Assembly (NCBI GenBank): GCA_009746045.1 | Contig: RPFO01001236.1 | Location: forward strand, 10,001 to 33,975 | Length of the DNA: 23,975 bases | Direction: 5' to 3' | From: Mesostigma viride | Lineage: Eukaryota; Streptophyta; Mesostigmatophyceae; Mesostigmatales; Mesostigmataceae | Part shown: piece by piece, positions 18,777-23,975 of the stretch | Position numbering within the stretch: position 1 is the first letter of the stretch | Layout: every line of letters begins with the position of its first letter | Notes under the pieces: model-generated | Databases searched by the model: none | What the model saw: only the letters and a program-made list of their open reading frames with translations | What the model was told of the DNA's origin: nothing | Translations under genes and position numbers: made by a program

Positions 18777-21637
18777 CGTACACACCATGCACGGAAGGGA
18801 CGGCTGCACTCACATGTACATCCACCGCGCAACCACGGGGCGGCTGCACACACACGTACATACACCGCGCACGCAAGGGGCGGCTGCACACACACGTACA
18901 TACACCGCGCACGCAAGGGGCGGCTGCACACACACGTACACACACCTTGCACGCAATTGCCGGCATGCACACACACGTACATCCACCGCGCACGCAAGGG
19001 GCAACTGCCCACACATGTACACACACCGCGCACGCAAGGGCCGGCTGCACACACACGTACATACACCGCGCACGCAAGGGGCAACTGCACACACACGTAC
19101 ACACACCATGCACGCAAGGGCCGGCTGCACTCACATGTACACACACCATGCACGCAAGGGCCGGCTGCACACACACTTACACACACAATGCACGCTTGGG
19201 GCAACGGCACTCACATGTACATACACCATGCACGCAAGGGGCGGCTGCACACACACGTACACACACCATGCACGCAAGGAGCGACTTCACGCACAGGTAC
19301 ACACACCATGCACGCAAGGTTCGGCTGCACACACATGTACATCCACCGCGCACGCAAGGGGCGAGTGCAAACACATGTACATACACCGCGCACGCAAGGG
19401 GCAACTGCCCACACATGTACATCCACCGCGCACGCAAGGGGCGGCTGCACACACGTGTACATCCACCGCGCACGCAAGGGGCGGCTGCACACACACGTAC
19501 ACACACCATGCACGCAAGGGCCGGCATGCACACACAGTACACACACCGCGCACGCAAGGGGCGGCTGCACACACACGTACATACACTGCGCACGCAAGGG
19601 GCTGCTGCACACACACTTACACTCACCATGCACGCAAGGTCCGGCTGCACACACACGTACACACACCATGCACGCAAGGGCCGGCATGCACACACACGTA
19701 CACACACCATGCACGCAAGGGGCAACTGCACACACATGTACACACACCACGCACGCAAGGGGCGGCTGCACACACACGTACATACACCGCCCACGCAAGG
19801 ACCGGCTCCACTCACATGTACATCCACCGCGCAACCACGGGGCGGCTGCACACACACGTACATACACCGCGCACGCAAGGGGCTGCTGCACACACACTTA
19901 CACACAAAATGCACGCTTGGGGCGACGGCACTCACATGTACATACACCGCGCACGAAAGGGGTGGCTGCACACACACGTACATCCACCGCGCACGCAAGG
20001 GGCGGCTGCACACACACATACATACACCATGCACGCAAGGGGCGAGTGCAAAAACATGTACATACACCGCGCACGCAAGGGGCAACTGCCCACACATGGA
20101 CATACACCATGCACGCAAGGGGAGGCTGCATTAACACGTACATACACCGCGCACGCAAGGGGCGGCTGCACACACACGTACACACACCATGCACGCAAGG
20201 GCCGGCTGCACACACACGTACATACACCGCGCACGCAAGGGGCGGCTGCACACACACGTACATATACACCATGCACGCAAGGGGCGGCTGCACACACATG
20301 TACATCCACCGCGCACGCAAGGGGCGAGTGCACACACACGTACACACACCGCGCACGCAAGGGGCGGCTGCACACACACGTACACACACCATGCACGCAA
20401 GGGCCGGCATGCACACACACGTACATCCACCGCGCACGCAAGGGGCAACTGCACACACATGTACACACACCGCGCACGCTTGGGGCGGCTGCACTCACAT
20501 GTACACACACCGCGCACGCAAGGGCCGGCTGCACACACACTTACACTCACCATGCACGCATGGGGCGGCTGCACACACACGTACACACACCGCGCACGCA
20601 AGGGACGGCTGCACACACACGTACATACACCGCGCACGCAAGGGGCGGCTGCACACACACGTACATACACCATGCACGCAAGGGGCGGCTGCACACACAT
20701 GTACATCCACCGCGCACGCAAGGGGCGAGTGCACACACACGTACACACACCGCGCACGCAAGGGGCGGCTGCACACACACGTACACACACCATGCACGCA
20801 ATTGCCGGCATGCACACACACGTACATCCACCGCGCACGCAAGGGGCAACTGCACACACATGTACACACACCGCGCACGCTTGGGGCGGCTGCACTCACA
20901 TGTACATACACTGCGCACGCAAGGGGCGGCTGCACACACACGTACACACACCATGCACGCAATTGCTGGCATGCACACACACCCACTGCCCGCACATGTA
21001 CATCCACCGCGCACGCAAGGGGCGCCTGCACCCACATGTACATACACCGTGCACGCAAGGACAAGGATGAACACACATGTACACACACCATGCACGCAAG
21101 GGCCGGCTGCACACACACGTACATACACCGCGCACGCAAGGGGCTGCTGCACACACACTTACACACAAAATGCACGCTTGGGGCGACGGCACTCACATGT
21201 ACATACACCGCGCACGAAAGGGGTGGCTGCACACACACGTACATCCACCGCGCACGCAAGGGGCGGCTGCACACACACATACATACACCATGCACGCAAG
21301 GGGCGAGTGCAAAAACATGTACATACACCGCGCACGCAAGGGGCAACTGCCCACACATGGACATACACTGCGCACGCAAGGGGAGGCTGCATTAACACGT
21401 ACATACACCGCGCACGCAAGGGGCGGCTGCACACACACGTACACACACCATGCACGCAAGGGCCGGCTGCACACACACGTACATACACCGCGCACGCAAG
21501 GGGCGGCTGCACACACACGTACATATACACCATGCACGCAAGGGGCGGCTGCACACACATGTACATCCACCGCGCACGCAAGGGGCGAGTGCACACACAC
21601 GTACACACACCGCGCACGCAAGGGGCGGCTGCACACA
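18777..21637. repeat. 2.86-kb tandem segmental unit, copy 1
   Basis: Copy 1 of a block whose second copy starts at about 21638. At least ten rare markers line up at an offset of 2,845-2,863 bp, among them CACCTTGCACGCAATTGCC (18950), GCGACTTCACGCACAGGTAC (19276), GGTTCGGCTGC (19317), CACACACAGTACACAC (19530), AGGACCGGCTCCACTC (19797), GTGCAAAAACATGTAC (20046) and GAGGCTGCATTAACACG (20121). Its own tail from about 21118 is a nested repeat of 19860-20380. Confidence 0.88.
21118..21637. repeat. 1.26-kb-offset nested duplication of 19860-20380
   Basis: The markers GCGCACGAAAGGGGTGGC, GTGCAAAAACATG, GAGGCTGCATTAACACG and GTACATATACACCATGC occur at 19950-20260 and again at 21208-21525, in the same order and spacing. 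One monomer end differs (ATACACTGC near 21365 against ATACACCATGC near 20105). Confidence 0.85.
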
Positions 21638-23975
21638 CACGTACACACCATGCACGGAAGGGACGGCTGCACTCACATGTACATCCACCGCGCAACCACG
21701 GGGCGGCTGCACACACACGTACATACACCGCGCACGCAAGGGGCGGCTGCACACACACGTACATACACCGCGCACGCAAGGGCGGCTGCACACACACGTA
21801 CACACACCTTGCACGCAATTGCCGGCATGCACACACACGTACATCCACCGCGCACGCAAGGGGCAACTGCCCACACATGTACACACACCGCGCACGCAAG
21901 GGCCGGCTGCACACACACGTACATACACCGCGCACGCAAGGGGCAACTGCACACACGTACACACACCATGCACGCAAGGGCCGGCTGCACTCACATGTAC
22001 ACACACCATGCACGCAAGGGCCGGCTGCACACACACTTACACACACAATGCACGCTTGGGCAACGGCACTCACATGTACATACACCATGCACGCAAGGGG
22101 CGGCTGCACACACACGTACACACACCATGCACGCAAGGAGCGACTTCACGCACAGGTACACACACCATGCACGCAAGGTTCGGCTGCACACACATGTACA
22201 TCCACCGCGCACGCAAGGGCGAGTGCAAACACATGTACATACACCGCGCACGCAAGGGGCAACTGCCCACACATGTACATCCACCGCGCACGCAAGGGGC
22301 GGCTGCACACACGTGTACATCCACCGCGCACGCAAGGGGCGGCTGCACACACACGTACACACACCATGCACGCAAGGGCCGGCATGCACACACAGTACAC
22401 ACACCGCGCACGCAAGGGGCGGCTGCACACACACGTACATACACTGCGCACGCAAGGGGCTGCTGCACACACACTTACACTCACCATGCACGCAAGGTCC
22501 GGCTGCACACACACGTACACACACCATGCACGCAAGGGCCGGCATGCACACACACGTACACACACCATGCACGCAAGGGCAACTGCACACACATGTACAC
22601 ACACCACGCACGCAAGGGCGGCTGCACACACACGTACATACACCGCCCACGCAAGGACCGGCTCCACTCACATGTACATCCACCGCGCAACCACGGGGCG
22701 GCTGCACACACACGTACATACACCGCGCACGCAAGGGCTGCTGCACACACACTTACACACAAAATGCACGCTTGGGGCGACGGCACTCACATGTACATAC
22801 ACCGCGCACGAAAGGGGTGGCTGCACACACACGTACATCCACCGCGCACGCAAGGGGCGGCTGCACACACCACATACATACACCATGCACGCAAGGGGCG
22901 AGTGCAAAAACATGTACATACACCGCGCACGCAAGGGGCAACTGCCCACACATGGACATACACCATGCACGCAAGGGGAGGCTGCATTAACACGTACATA
23001 CACCGCGCACGCAAGGGCGGCTGCACACACACGTACACACACCATGCACGCAAGGGCCGGCTGCACACACACGTACATACACCGCGCACGCAAGGGGCGG
23101 CTGCACACACACGTACATATACACCATGCACGCAAGGGGCGGCTGCACACACATGTACATCCACCGCGCACGCAAGGGCGAGTGACACACACGTACACAC
23201 ACCGCGCACGCAAGGGGCGGCTGCACACACACGTACACACACCATGCACGCAAGGGCCGGCATGCACACACACGTACATCCACCGCGCACGCAAGGGGCA
23301 ACTGCACACACATGTACACACACCGCGCACGCTTGGGGCGGCTGCACTCACATGTACACACACCGCGCACGCAAGGGCCGGCTGCACACACACTTACACT
23401 CACCATGCACGCATGGGGCGGCTGCACACACACGTACACACACCGCGCACGCAAGGGAGCTGCACACACACGTACATACACCGCGCACGCAAGGGCGGCT
23501 GCACACACACGTACATACACCATGCACGCAAGGGGCGGCTGCACACACATGTACATCCACCGCGCACGCAAGGGGCGAGTGCACACACACGTACACACAC
23601 CGCGCACGCAAGGGCGGCTGCACACACACGTACACACACCATGCACGCAATTGCCGGCATGCACACACACGTACATCCACCGCGCACGCAAGGGCAACTG
23701 CACACACATGTACACACACCGCGCACGCTTGGGCGGCTGCACTCACATGTACATACACTGCGCACGCAAGGGCGGCTGCACACACACGTACACACACCAT
23801 GCACGCAATTGCTGGCATGCACACACACCCACTGCCCGCACATGTACATCCACCGCGCACGCAAGGGGCGCTGCACCCACATGTACATACACCGTGCACG
23901 CAAGGACAAGGATGAACACACCATGCTACACACACCACCGCGCACGCAAGGGCCGGCTGCACACACACGTACATA
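21638..23975. repeat. 2.86-kb tandem segmental unit, copy 2 (cut by the window edge)
   Basis: Follows copy 1 marker for marker. Differences are almost all small losses: at least twelve sites where GGGG of a monomer became GGG (for example near 21779, 22058, 22216, 22577, 22616, 22733, 23016, 23490, 23611, 23690, 23730 and 23771). There are also GCACACACG to GACACACG near 23180, GGACGGC to GGAGC near 23457, and an extra C near 22870. I see almost no base substitutions. Confidence 0.88.

Larger units (their letters stand above)
15591..23975. repeat. 40-bp CA-rich minisatellite array (right array)
   Basis: About 210 tandem monomers of 39-41 bp running off the right edge. Each starts GCACGCAAGG, has a short variable box, then CTGCACACACACGTACA and an end of ACACCAT, ATACACCGC or ATCCACCGC. 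The box is most often GGCGGCTGCA; other states are GGCAACTGCA, AGCGACTGCA, GGCGAGTGCA, GCCGGCATGCA and GACGCCTGCA. Rarer private changes act as markers for higher-order copies. The period is not a multiple of three and the monomer has no stop in most frames of either strand, so frames stay open for up to 1,909 codons, reading His/Thr/Arg-rich forward and Cys/Val/Arg-rich in reverse. I read these as repeat artefacts, not genes. Confidence 0.96.

Noticed and set aside
15666-21395. A 1,909-codon forward open frame of His/Thr/Arg-rich repeats, plus similar frames in the other five phases
   Set aside because: It follows from a 40-bp tandem repeat lacking stops; every frame gives the same composite, there is no domain, and start and end fall at arbitrary monomers.
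15591-23975. CRISPR-array interpretation of regular 40-bp repeats
   Set aside because: There are no unique spacers between constant repeats; the variable boxes are a few bases long, recur many times, and the context is eukaryotic.

Overview
The window is eukaryotic. It holds one spliced, transposase-like gene among very large tandem repeats. The evidence for a eukaryote is clean GT...AG introns interrupting a long protein, GC-rich exons against AT-rich introns, kilobase-scale minisatellites and (TG)n/(CA)n tracts. I see no bacterial operon, rRNA, CRISPR array or phage module. The lineage is not fixed by the sequence. A short degenerate CCCTAAA-type stretch and the general style would suit a repeat-rich alga or streptophyte, but that is a weak inference.

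Layout, left to right. (1) 1-7075: a minisatellite of about 28-bp monomers with a G5-G9 run in every monomer. It is interrupted in phase by a ~195-bp spacer; the sixth and last spacer copy (7076-7273) leads out of the array. (2) 7274-8815: low-copy, non-coding DNA with two identical-stem GC hairpins inside a larger imperfect inverted repeat, a TATA-like box, and a tRNA-like A-box/B-box/T9 unit. (3) 8816-9373: nine units of a 62-bp tandem repeat, each carrying the perfect palindrome CCAACGGCCGTTGG. (4) 9442-12587: a three-exon gene on the + strand, about 863 codons. Its motif order (Cys/His motifs, MDYSENY, SDNC, HGKGxxDGxGG, a Cys cluster, then a C-terminal beta-rich region) matches a widespread but poorly described family of DDE-like, transposon-derived proteins. 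A G10 run breaks the third exon's frame. (5) 12588-12940: 3' flank or last intron, with one more palindrome and a telomere-like scrap. (6) 12941-15470: TG-rich satellite with a higher order of a few hundred bp. (7) 15471-15590: AT-rich spacer where strand composition flips. (8) 15591-23975: a 40-bp CA-rich minisatellite running off the window, with nested 240-bp, 1.26-kb and 2.86-kb duplications.

The best candidates for something undescribed are two. The first is the 14-bp palindrome: 16 perfect copies, only in the 5' repeat, both full introns and the 3' flank or intron of one gene, and never in its exons. The second is the 2.86-kb duplication at the right end, whose later copy differs almost only by 1-2-bp indels, mostly G4 to G3. 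That points either to a very recent event or to an assembly artefact. The many long open frames in the two arrays are by-products of repeat periods that are not multiples of three; I do not call them genes.
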